A stretch of 53,480 nucleotides of DNA from Liolophura sinensis (Eukaryota; Mollusca; Polyplacophora; Chitonida; Chitonidae): contig NW_027018236.1 of assembly GCF_032854445.1 (NCBI RefSeq), positions 1 to 53,480 of the forward strand, read 5' to 3'. Each line of letters starts with the position of its first letter. The stretch's first letter is position 1. Positions 11,299 to 23,919 of this stretch are shown here, piece by piece. The notes below the pieces were generated by a model, which worked only from the letters and a program-made list of their open reading frames with translations, ran no database searches and had not been told where the DNA came from. Made by a program: the position numbers and the translations under genes.

Positions 11299-14200
11299 CT
11301 GTAGCGACAATTGAATGATCATTGATGTCATAGTCACGTGCCCAGCAACGGCTCTTACTCCATGGAAACCAGGGAAATTTGCAATTTTTTCAAAAGCTGC
11401 CGATGCCTGGGCCAATTCCGCATCTTTTAGAACCTTATTGATGTGGTTCAGTGATCAGTTGTACTTTTTACAGCAGACTGTATCTAGTACCTTGTGTTTT
11501 TTATGTACAAATGGTGTGGTTTTTCTACACGTAGATAAAGACATTGAGATTGTCTTGGACTTAGAAGTAAGACAATTGCTGGGTGAGTTAAATGGGCTTA
11601 GCCCAAAGATTTGACGTCTTCTGGGCTACAGAAGGGCACATAACTTACAGTCAAAAGTTGAATATAGTAATGACCAGTCGCGATTGTACATAGTAGATTG
11701 TATCCGATTTCAAATTAACAAAAAGACCAGGCAAAAATGCAAAAGTGGAAAAACTGTTCCAGTGCTGCTGGTAAGAGGCTAATACGACGTATTTTGTGAC
11801 GAGAAATCGAATGGTGCAAACCGCGTTGCTCTCCGACCAATACTTTTGGCTGTAGCGACAATTGAATGATCATTGATGTCATAGTCACGTGCCCAGCAAC
11901 GGCTCTTACTCCATGGAAACCAGGGAAATTTGCAATTTTTTAAACAGCTGCCGATGCCTGGGCCATTTCCGCATCTTTTAGAACCTTATTGATGTGCGTC
12001 AGTGATCAGTTGTACTTTTTACAGCAGACTGTATCTAGTACCTTGTGTTTTTTATGTACGAATGGTGTGGTTTTTCTACACGTAGATAAAGACATTGAGA
12101 TTGTCTTGGACTTAAAAGTAAGCTAATTGCTGGATGAGTTAAATGGGCTGAGCCCAAAGATTTGACGTCTTCTGGGCTACCGAAGGGCACATAACGTATA
12201 GTTAAAAGTTGAATATAGTAACGACCAGTCGCGATTGTGCATAGTACAGTGTATCCGATTTCAATTAACAAAAAGACCAGGCAAAAATGCAAAAGTGGAA
12301 AAACTGTTCCAGTGCTACTGGTAAGAGGCTAACCCGACGTATTTTGTGACGACAAATCGAATGGTGCAAACCGCGTTGCTCTCTGACCAATACTTTTGGC
12401 TGTAGCGACAATTGAATGATCATTGATGTCATAGTCACGTGCCCAGCAACGGCTCTTACTCCATGGAAACCAGGGAAATTTGCAATTTTCTAAACAGCTG
12501 CCGATGCCTGGGCCAATTCCGCATCTTTTAGAACCTTATTGATGTGGGTCAGTGATCAGTTGTACTTTTTACAGCAGACTGTATCTAGTACCTTTTGTTT
12601 TTTATGTACAAATGGTGTGGTTTTTCTACACGTAGATAAAGACATTGAGATTGTCTTGGACTGAAAAGTAAGACAATTGCTGGATGAGTTAAATGGGCTT
12701 AGCCCAAAGATTTGACGTCTTCTGGGCTACCGAAGGGCACATAACGTATAGTTAAAAGTTGAATATAGTAACGACCAGTCGCGATTGTGCATAGTACAGT
12801 GTATCCGATTTCAATTAACAAAAAGACCAGGCAAAAATGCAAAAGTGGAAAAACTGTTCCAGTGCTACTGATAAGAGGCTAATCCGACGTATTTTGTGAC
12901 GAGAAATCGAATGGTGCAAACCGCGTTGCTCTCCGACCAATACTTTTGGCTGTAGCGACAATTGAATGATCATTGATGTCATAGTCACGTGCCCAGCAAC
13001 GGCTCTTACTCCATGGAAACCAGGGAAATATGCAATTTTTTAACAACTGCCAATGCCTGGCCCAATTCCGCATCTATTAGAACCTTATAGATGTGGTTCA
13101 GTGATCAGTTGTACTTTTTACAGCAGACTGTATCTAGTACATTGTGTTTTTTATGTACGAATGGTGTGGTTTTTCTACACGTAGATAAAGACATTGAGAT
13201 TGTCTTGGACTTAGAAGTAAGACAATTGCTGGGTGAGTTAAATGGGCTTAGCCCAAAGATTTGACGTCTTCTGGGCTACCGAAGGGCACATAACATATAG
13301 TCAAAAGTTGAATATAATAATGACCAGTCGCGATTGTGCATAGTACAGTGTAGCCGATTTCAATTAACAAAAAGACCAGGCAAAAATGCAAAAGTAGAAA
13401 AACTGTTCCAGTGCTGCTGGTAAGAGGCTAATCCGACGTATTTTGTGACGAGAAATCGAATGGTGCAAACCGCGTTGCTCTCCGACCAATACTTTTGGCT
13501 GTAGCGACAATTGAATGATCATTGATGTCATAGTCATGTGCCCAGCAACGGCTCTTACTCCATGGAAACCAGGGAAATTTGCCATTTTATAAACAGCTGC
13601 CGATGCCTGGGCCAATTCCGCATCTTTTAGAACCTTATTGATGTGGTTCAGTGATCAGTTGTACTTTTTACAGCAGACTGTATCTAGTACATTGTGTTTT
13701 TTATGTACGAATGGTGTGGTTTTTCTACACGTAGATAAAGACATTGAGATTGTCTTGGACTTAAAAGTAAGACAATTGCTGGATGAGTTAAATGGGCTTA
13801 GCCCAAAGATTTGACGTCTTCTGGGCTACCGAAGGGCACATAACGTATAGTTAAAAGTTGAATATAGTAACGACCAGTCGCGATTGTGCATAGTACAGTG
13901 TATCCGATTTCAATTAACAAAAAGACCAGGCAAAAATGCAAAAGTGGAAAAACTGTTCCAGTGCTACTGGTAAGAGGCTAATCCGACGTATTTTGTGACG
14001 AGAAATCGATTGGTGCAAACCGCGTTGCTCTCCGACCAATACTTTTGGCTGTAGCGACAATTGAATGATCATTGATGTCATAGTCACGTGCCCAGCAACG
14101 GCTCTTACTCCATGGAAACCAGGGAAATTTGCAATTTTCTAAACAGCTGCCGATGCCTTGGCCAATTCCGCATCTTTTAGAACCTTATTGATGTGGGTCA

Positions 14201-16244
14201 GTGATCAGTTGTACTTTTTACAGCAGACTGTATCTAGTACCTTGTGTTTTTTATGTACAAATGGTGTGGTTTTTCTACACGTAGATAAAGACATTGAGAT
14301 TGTCTTGGACTTAAAAGTAAGACAATTGCTGGATGAGTTAAATGGGCTTAGCCCAATTGACGTCTTCTGGGCTACCGAAGGGCACATAACGTATAGTTAA
14401 AAGTTGAATATAGTAACGACCAGTCGCGATTGTGCATAGTACAGTGTATCCGATTTCAATTAACAAAAAGACCAGGCAAAAATGCAAAAGTGGAAAAACT
14501 GTTCCAGTGCTGCTGGTAAGAGGCTAATCCGACGTATTTTGTCACGAGAAATCGAGTGGTGCAAACCGCGTTGCTCTCCGACCAATACTTTTGGCTGTAG
14601 CGACAATTGAATGATCATTGATGTCATAGTCACGTGCCCAGCAACGGCTCTTACTCCATGGAAACCAGGGAAATATGCAATTTTTTAACAGCTGCCGATG
14701 CCTGGCCCAATTCCGCATCTATTAGAACCTTATAAATGTGGTTCAGTGATCAGTTGTACTTTTTACAGCAGACTGTATCTAGTACATTGTGTTTTTTATG
14801 TACGAATGGTGTGGTTTTTCTACACGTAGATAAAGACATTGAGATTGTCTTGGACTTAAAAGTAAGACAATTGCTGGATGAGTTAAATGGGCTTAGCCCA
14901 AAGATTTGACGTCTTCTGGGCTACCGAAGGGCACATAACGTATAGTTAAAAGTTGAATATAGTAACGACCAGTCGCGATTGTGCATAGTACAGTGTATCC
15001 GATTTCAATTAACAAAAAGACCAGGCAAAAATGCAAAAGTAGAAAAACTGTTCCAGTGCTGCTGGTAAGAGACCAATCCGACGTATTTTGTCACGAGAAA
15101 TCGAATGGTGCAAACCGCGTTTCTCTCCGACCAATACTTTTGGCTGTAGCGACAATTGAATGATCATTGATGTCATAGTCACGTGCCAGCAACGGCTCTT
15201 ACTCCATGGAAACCAGGGAAATTTGCAATTTTTTCAAAAGCTGCCGATGCCTGGGCCAATTCCGCATCTTTTAGAACCTTATTGATGTGGTTCAGTGATC
15301 AGTTGTACTTTTTACAGCAGACTGTATCTAGTACCTTGTGTTTTTTATGTACAAATGGTGTGGTTTTTCTACACGTAGATAAAGACATTGAGATTGTCTT
15401 GGACTTAGAAGTAAGCCAATTGCTGGGTGAGTTAAATGGGCTTAGCCCAAAGATTTGACGTCTTCTGGGCTACAGAAGGGCACATAACTTATAGTCAAAA
15501 GTTGAATATAGTAATGACCAGTCGCGATTGTACATAGTAGATTGTATCCGATTTCAAATTAACAAAAAGACCAGGCAAAAATGCAAAAGTGGAAAAACTG
15601 TTCCAGTGCTGCTGGTAAGAGGCTAATACGACGTATTTTGTGACGAGAAATCGAATGGTGCAAACCGCGTTGCTCTCCGACCAATACTTTTGGCTGTAGC
15701 GACAATTGAATGATCATTGATGTCATAGTCACGTGCCCAGCAACGGCTCTTACTCCATGGAAACCAGGGAAATTTGCAATTTTTTAAACAGCTGCCGATG
15801 CCTGGGCCATTTCCGCATCTTTTAGAACCTTATTGATGTGCGTCAGTGATCAGTTGTACTTTTTACAGCAGACTGTATCTAGTACCTTGTGTTTTTTATG
15901 TACGAATGGTGTGGTTTTTCTACACGTAGATAAAGACATTGAGATTGTCTTGGACTTAAAAGTAAGACAATTGCTGGATGAGTTAAATGGGCTTAGCCCA
16001 AAGATTTGACGTCTTCTGGGCTACCGAAGGGCACATAACGTATAGTTAAAAGTTGAATATAGTAACGACCAGTCGCGATTGTGCATAGTACAGTGTATCC
16101 GATTTCAATTAACAAAAAAGACCAGGCAAAAATGCAAAAGTGGAAAAACTGTTCCAGTGCTACTGGTAAGAGGCTAATCCGACGTATTTTGTGACGAGAA
16201 ATCGAATGGTGCAAACCGCGTTGCTCTCCGACCAATACTTTTGG
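9101..16244. repeat. Heptamer HOR, period ~3849 bp (monomers 17-23 and 24-29)
   Basis: Monomers 17-23 (C', 18, P, Q, E, A, B) align with 24-29 (C', F, P, Q, E, A). The landmark shift is about 3849 at the start (9101 to 12950, 10200 to 14049) and 3845 after a 4-base deletion at about 14357. The second position differs: monomer 25 is class F ('catgtg' and 'ttttataaac'), where 18 has 'ttttttaaacag'. The second heptamer stops before its B monomer, and a P monomer follows instead. This block overlaps the pentamer entry because monomers 17-20 belong to both alignments, as expected when successive duplications use different register shifts. Confidence 0.82.
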
Positions 16245-19200
16245 CTGTAGCGACAATTGAATGATCATTGATGTCATAGTCACGTGCCCAGCAACGGCTC
16301 TTATTCCATGGAAACCAGGGAAATTTGCAATTTTCTAAACAGCTGCCGATGCCTTGGCCAATTCCGCATCTTTTAGAACCTTATTGATGTGGGTCAGTGA
16401 TCAGTTGTACTTTTTACAGCAGACTGTATCTAGTACCTTGTGTTTTATATGTACAAATGGTGTGGTTTTTCTACACGTAGATAAAGACATTGAGATTGTC
16501 TTGGACTTAAAAGTAAGACAATTGCTGGATGAGTTAAATGGGCTTAGCCCAAAGATTTGACGTCTTCTGGGCTACCGAAGGGCACATAACGTATAGTTAA
16601 AAGTTGAATATAGTAACGACCAGTCGCGATTGTGCATAGTACAGTGTATCCGATTTCAATTAACAAAAAGACCAGGCAAAAATGCAAAAGTGGAAAAACT
16701 GTTCCAGTGCTGCTGGTAAGAGGCTAATCCGACGTATTTTGTCACGAGAAATCGAATGGTGCAAATTGCGTTGCTCTCCGACTAATACTTTTGGCTGTAG
16801 CCACAATTGAATGATCATTGATGTCATAGTCACGTGCCCAGCAACGGCTCTTACTCCATGGAAACCAGGGAAATTTGCAATTTTTTCAAAAGCTGCCGAT
16901 GCCTGGCCAATTCCGCATCTTTTAGAACCTTATTGATGTGGTTCAGTGATCAGTTGTACTTTTTACAGCAGACTGTATCTAGTACCTTGTGTTTTTTATG
17001 TACAAATGGTGTGGTTTTTCTACACGTAGATAAAGACATTGAGATTGTCTTGGACTTAGAAGTAAGACAATTGCTGGGTGAGTTAAATGGGCTTAGCCCA
17101 AAGATTTGACGTCTTCTGGGCTACAGAAGGGCACATAACTTACAGTCAAAAGTTGAATATAGTAATGACCAGTCGCGATTGTACATAGTAGATTGTATCC
17201 GATTTCAAATTAACAAAAAGACCAGGCAAAAATGCAAAAGTGGAAAAACTGTTCCAGTGCTGCTGGTAAGAAGCTAATACGACGTATTTTGTGACGAGAA
17301 ATCGAATGGTGCAAACCGCGTTGCTCTCCGACCAATACTTTTGGCTGTAGCGACAATTGAATGATCATTGATGTCATAGTCACGTGCCCAGCAACGGCTC
17401 TTACTCCATGGAAACCAGGGAAATTTGCAATTTTATCAACAGCTGCCGATGCCTGGGCCATTTCCGCATCTTTTAGAACCTTATTGATGTGCGTCAGTGA
17501 TCAGTTGTACTTTTTACAGCAGACTGTATCTAGTACCTTGTGTTTTTTATGTACGTAGATAAAGACATTGAGATTGTCTTGGACTTAAAAGTAAGACAAT
17601 TGCTGGATGAGTTAAATGGGCTTAGCCCAAAGATTTGACGTCTTTTGGGCTACCGAAGGGCACATAACGTATAGTTAAAAGTTGAATATAGTAACGACCA
17701 GTCGCGATTGTGCATAGTACAGTGTATCCGATTTCAATTAACAAAAAGACCAGGCAAAAATGCAAAAGTGGAAAAACTGTTCCAGTGCTACTGGTAAGAG
17801 GCTAATCCGACGTATTTTTGTGACGAGAAATCGAATGGTGCAAACCGCGTTGCTCTCCGACCAATACTTTTGGCTGTAGCGACAATTGAATGATCATTGA
17901 TGTCATAGTCACGTGCCCAGCAACGGCTCTTACTCCATGGAAACCAGGGAAATTTGCAATTTTCTAAACAGCTGCCGATGCCTTGGCCAATTCCGCATCT
18001 TTTAGAACCTTATTGATGTGGGTCAGTGATCAGTTGTACTTTTTACAGCAGACTGTATCTAGTACCTTGTGTTTTTTATGTACAAATGGTGTGGTTTTTC
18101 TACACGTAGATAAAGACATTGAGATTGTCTTGGACTTAAAAGTAAGACAATTGCTGGATGAGTTAAATGGGCTTAGCCCAAAGATTTGACGTCTTCTGGG
18201 CTACCGAAGGGCACATAACGTATAGTTAAAAGTTGAATATAGTAACGACCAGTCGCGATTGTGCATAGTACAGTGTATCCGATTTCAATTAACAAAAAGA
18301 CCAGGCAAAAATGCAAAAGTGGAAAAACTGTTCCAGTGCTGCTGGTAAGAGGCTAATCCGACGTATTTTGTCACGAGAAATCGAATGGTGCAAATTGCGT
18401 TGCTCTCCGACTAATACTTTTGGCTGTAGCCACAATTGAATGATCATTGATGTCATAGTCACGTGCCCAGCAACGGCTCTTACTCCATGGAAACCAGGGA
18501 AATTTGCAATTTTTTCAAAAGCTGCCGATGCCTGGGCCAATTCCGCATCTTTTAGAACCTTATTGATGTGGTTCAGTGATCAGTTGTACTTTTTACAGCA
18601 GACTGTATCTAGTACCTTGTGTTTTTTATGTACAAATGGTGTGGTTTTTCTACACGTAGATAAAGACATTGAGATTGTCTTGGACTTAGAAGTAAGACAA
18701 TTGCTGGTGAGTTAAATGGGCTTAGCCCAAAGATTTGACGTCTTCTGGGCTACAGAAGGGCACATAACTTACAGTCAAAAGTTGAATATAGTAATGACCA
18801 GTCGCGATTGTACATAGTAGATTGTATCCGATTTCAAATTAACAAAAAGACCAGGCAAAAATGCAAAAGTGGAAAAACTGTTCCAGTGCTGCTGGTAAGA
18901 AGCTAATACGACGTATTTTGTGACGAGAAATCGAATGGTGCAAACCGCGTTGCTCTCCGACCAATACTTTTGCTGTAGCGACAATTGAATGATCATTGAT
19001 GTCATAGTCATGTGCCCAGCAACGGCTCTTACTCCATGGAAACCAGGGAAATTTGCAATTTTATAAACAGCTGCCGATGCCTGGGCCATTTCCGCATCTT
19101 TTAGAACCTTATTGATGTGCGTCAGTGATCAGTTGTACTTTTTACAGCAGACTGTATCTAGTACCTTGTGTTTTTTATGTACGAATGGTGTGGTTTTTCT

Positions 19201-19522
19201 ACACGTAGATAAAGACATTGAGATTGTCTTGGACTTAAAAGTAAGACAATTGCTGGATGAGTTAAATGGGCTTAGCCCAAAGATTTGACGTCTTCTGGGC
19301 TACCGAAGGGCACATAACGTATAGTTAAAAGTTGAATATAGTAACGACCAGTCGCGATTGTGCATAGTACAGTGTATCCGATTTCAATTAACAAAAAGAC
19401 CAGGCAAAAATGCAAAAGTGGAAAAACTGTTCCAGTGCTACTGGTAAGAGGCTAATCCGACGTATTTTGTGACGAGAAATCGAATGGTGCAAACCGCGTT
19501 GCTCTCCGACCAATACTTTTGG
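15144..19522. repeat. Second trimer HOR E-A-P, period ~1650 bp
   Basis: Monomers 28-35 read E-A-P-E-A-P-E-A. Spacing is 1651 (15144 to 16795), then 1629 (16795 to 18424). The shortfall comes from a 22-base deletion in monomer 32. Shared private bases tie the copies together: 'gtagccacaattg' just after the landmark in monomers 31 and 34 only, and 'gcaaattgcg' with 'gactaatac' in the monomers that end at 16794 and 18423. The A copies are degenerate here: monomer 32 has 'ttttatcaacag' and 35 has 'catgtg' with 'ttttataaac', apparently grafts from class F. Confidence 0.83.
17551..17558. other. 22-base deletion junction in monomer 32
   Basis: 'atgtac' joins directly to 'gtagataaag'. The segment normally between them, from 'gaatgg' to 'ctacac', is missing, which shortens the unit to 529 bp (another one-base gain lies at about 17815). 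The two ends share only 'ac'. This is the largest internal deletion I found in any monomer. Confidence 0.85.
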
Positions 19523-22500
19523 CTGTAGCGACAATTGAATGATCATTGATGTCATAGTCACGTGCCCAGCAACGGCTCTTACTCCATGGAAACCAGGGAA
19601 ATTTGCAATTTTCTAAACAGCTGCCGATGCCTGGGCCAATTCCGCATCTTTTAGAACCTTATAGATGTGGGTCAGTGATCAGTTGTACTTTTTACAGCAG
19701 ACTGTATCTAGTACCTTGTGTTTTTTATGTACAAATGGTGTGGTTTTTCTACACGTAGATAAAGACATTGAAATTGTCTTGGACTGAAAAGTAAGACAAT
19801 TGCTGGGTGAGTTAAATGGGCTTAGCCCAAAGATTTGACGTCTTCTGGGCTACCGAAGGGCACATAACGTATAGTTAAAAGTTGAATATAGTAACGACCA
19901 GTCGCGATTGTGCATAGTACAGTGTAGCCGATTTCAATTAACAAAAAGACCAGGCAAAAATGCAAAAGTGGAAAAACTGTTCCAGTGCTGCTGGTAAGAG
20001 GCTAATCCGACGTATTTTGTCACGAGAAATCGAATGGTGCAAACCGCGTTGCTCTCCGACCAATACTTTTGGCTGTAGCGACAATTGAATGATCATTGAT
20101 GTCATAGTCACGTGCCCAGCAACGGCTCTTACTCCATGGAAACCAGGGAAATTTGCAATTTTTTAAACAGCTGCCGATGCCTGGGCCAATTCCGCATATT
20201 TTAGAACCTTATTGATGTGGGTCAGTGATCAGTTGTACTTTTTACAGCAGACTGTATCTAGTACATTGTGTTTTTTATGTACGAATGGTGTGGTTTTTCT
20301 ACACGTAGATAAAGACATTGAGATTGTCTTGGACTTAGAAGTAAGACAATTGCTGGGTGAGTTAAATGGGCTTAGCCCAAAGATTTGACGTCTTCTGGGC
20401 TACCGAAGGGCACATAACGTATAGTTAAAAGTTGAATATAGTAACGACCAGTCGCGATTGTGCATAGTACAGTGTATCCGATTTCAATTAACAAAAAGAC
20501 CAGGCAAAAATGCAAAAGTGGAAAAACTGTTCCAGTGCTACTGGTAAGAGGCTAATCCGACGTATTTTGTGACGAGAAATCGAATGGTGCAAACCGCGTT
20601 GCTCTCCGACCAATACTTTTGGCTGTAGCGACAATTGAATGATCATTGATGTCATAGTCACGTGCCCAGCAACGGCTCTTACTCCATGGAAACCAGGGAA
20701 ATTTGCAATTTTCTAAACAGCTGCCGATGCCTGGGCCAATTCCGCATCTTTTAGAACCTTATTGATGTGGGTCAGTGATCAGTTGTACTTTTTACAGCAG
20801 ACTGTATCTAGTACCTTGTGTTTTTTATGTACAAATGGTGTGGTTTTTCTACACGTAGATAAAGACATTGAGATTGTCTTGGACTGAAAAGTAAGACAAT
20901 TGCTGGATGAGTTAAATGGGCTTAGCCCAAAGATTTGACGTCTTCTGGGCTACCGAAGGGCACATAACGTATAGTTAAAAGTTGAATATAGTAACGACCA
21001 GTCGCGATTGTGCATAGTACAGTGTATCCGATTTCAATTAACAAAAAGACCAGGCAAAAATGCAAAAGTGGAAAAACTGTTCCAGTGCTACTGATAAGAG
21101 ACTAATCCGACATATTTTGTGACGAGAGTGCAAACCGCGTTGCTCTCCGACCAATACTTTTGGCTGTAGCGACAATTGAATGATCATTGATGTCATAGTC
21201 ACGTGCCCAGCAACGGCTCTTACTCCATGGAAACCAGTGAAATTTGCAATTTTTTTAAACAGCTGCCGATGCCTGGGCCAATTCCGGATCTTTTAGAACC
21301 TTATTGATGTGGTTCAGTGATCAGTTGTACTTTTTACAGCAGACTGTATCTAGTACATTGTGTTTTTTATGTACGAATGGTGTGGTTTTTCCTACACGTA
21401 GATAAAGACATTGAGATTTTTCTTGGACTTAAAAGTAAGACAATTGCTGGATGAGTTAAATGGGCTTAGCCCAAAGATTTGACGTCTTCTGGGCTACCGA
21501 AGGGCACATAACATATAGTCAAAAGTTGAATATAATAATGACCACGTCGCGATTGTGCATAGTACAGTGTAGCCGATTTCAATTAACAGAAAGACCAGGC
21601 AAAAATGCAAAAGTGGAAAAACTGTTCCAGTGCTGCCGGTAAGAGGCTAATCCGACGTATTTTGTGACGAGAAATCGAATGGCGCAAACCGCGTTGCTCT
21701 CCGACCAATACTTTTGGCTGTAGCGACAATTGAATGATCATTGATGTCATAGTCACGTGCCCAGCAACGGCTCTTACTCCATGGAAACCAGGGAAATATG
21801 CAATTTTTTAACAGCTGCCGATGCCTGGCCCAATTCCGCATCTATTAGAACCTTATAGATGTGGTTCAGTGATCAGTTGTACTTTTTACAGCAGACTGTA
21901 TCTAGTACATTGTGTTTTTTATGTACGAATGGTGTGGTTTTTTCTACACGTAGATAAAGACATTGAGATTGTCTTGGACTTAGAAGTAAGACAATTGCTG
22001 GGTGAGTTAAATGGGCTTAGCCCAAAGATTTGACGTCTTCTGGGCTACAGAAGGGCACATAACTTATAGTCAAAAGTTGAATATAGTCATGACCAGTCGC
22101 GATGGTGCCATAGTAGATTGTATCCGATTTCAAATTAACAAAAAGACCAGGCAAAAATGCAAAAGTGGAAAAACTGTTCCAGTGCTGCTGGTAAGAGGCT
22201 AATCCGACGTATTTTGTGACGAGAAATCGAATGGTGCAAACCGCGTTGCTCTCCGACCAATACTTTTGGCTGTAGCGACAATTGAATGATCATTGATGTC
22301 ATAGTCACGTGCCCAGCAACGGCTCTTACTCCATGGAAACCAGGGAAATTTGCAATTTTTTAACAGCTGCCGATGCCTGGCCCAATTCCGCATCTATTAG
22401 AACCTTATAGATGCGGTTCAGTGATCAGTTGTACTTTTTTACAGCAGACTGTATCTAGTACATTGTGTTTTTTATGTACGAATGGTGTGGTTTTTCTACA

Positions 22501-23919
22501 CGTAGATAAAGACATTGAGATTGTCTTGGACTTAAAAGTAAGACAATTGCTGGATGAGTTAAATGGGCTTAGCCCAAAGATTTGACGTCTTCTGGGCTAC
22601 CGAAGGGCACATAACGTATAGTTAAAAGTTGAATATAGTAACGACCAGTCGCGATTGTGCATAGTACAGTGTATCCGATTTCAATTAACAAAAAGACCAG
22701 GCAAAAATGCAAAAGTAGAAAAACTGTTCCTGTGCTGCTGGTAAGAGACCAATCCGACGTATTTTGTCACGAGAAATCGAATGGTGCAAACCGCGTTGCT
22801 CTCCGACCAATACTTTTGGCTGTAGCGACAATTGAATGATCATTGATGTCATAGTCACGTGCCCAGCAACGGCTCTTACTCCATGGAAACCAGGGAAATT
22901 TGCAATTTTCTAAACAGCTGCCGATGCCTGGGCCAATTCCGCATCTTTTAGAACCTTATTGATGTGGGTCAGTGATCAGTTGTACTTTTTACAGCAGACT
23001 GTATCTAGTACTTTGTGTTTTTTATGTACAAATGGTGTGGTTTTTCTACACGTAGATAAAGACATTGAGATTGTCTTGGACTTAAAAGTAAGACAATTGC
23101 TGGATGAGTTAAATGGGCTTAGCCCAAAGATTTGACGTCTTCTGGGCTACCGAAGGGCACATAACATATAGTCAAAAGTTGAATATAATAATGACCAGTC
23201 GCGATTGTGCATAGTACAGTGTAGCCGATTTCAATTAACAAAAAGACCAGACAAAAATGCAAAAGTGGAAAAACTGTTCCAGTGCTGCTGGTAAGAGGCT
23301 AATCCGACGTATTTTGTGACGAGAAATCGAATGGCGCAAACCGCGTTGCTCTCCGACCAATACTTTTGGCTGTAGCGACAATTGAATGATCATTGATGTC
23401 ATAGTCACGTGCCCAGCAACGGCTCTTACTCCATGGAAACCAGGGAAATATGCAATTTTTTAACAGCTGCCGATGCCTGGCCCAATTCCGCATCTATTAG
23501 AACCTTATAGATGTGGTTCAGTGATCAGTTGTACTTTTTACAGCAGACTGTATCTAGTACATTGTGTTTTTTATGTACGAATGGTGTGGTTTTTCTACAC
23601 GTAGATAAAGACATTCAGATTGTCTTGGACTTAGAAGTAAGACAATTGCTGGGTGAGTTAAATGGGCTTAGCCCAAAGATTTGACGTCTTCTGGGCTACA
23701 GAAGGGCACATAACTTATAGTCAAAAGTTGAATATAGTCATGACCAGTCGCGATGGTGCATAGTAGTTTGTATCCGATTTCAAATTAACAAAAAGACCAG
23801 GCAAAAATGCAAAAGTGGAAAAACTGTTCCAGTGCTGCTGGTAAGAGGCTAATCCGACGTATTTTGTGACGAGAAATCGAATGGTGCAAACCGCGTTGCT
23901 CTCCGACCAATACTTTTGG
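19523..23919. repeat. Mixed monomers 36-43, first G-H pair
   Basis: Monomers 36-38 are B-like with private changes ('gaaattgtc' in 36, 'gcatatttt' in 37). Monomers 39-40 are the first G-H pair: 'ccagtgaaat', 'ccggatc' and 'gattttt' in 39, then 'aaatatgc', 'cagaaagacc' and 'gatggtgc' around 40. Monomer 41 has 'gatgcggttc' and ends with Q-like 'aagtagaa' and 'gagaccaatcc'. Monomer 42 is class U and 43 is a second H. Private small indels occur at 21128 (9-base loss) and around 21247, 21390, 21420, 21545 and 21943. The pattern is transitional between the left-hand and right-hand class sets. Confidence 0.78.
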
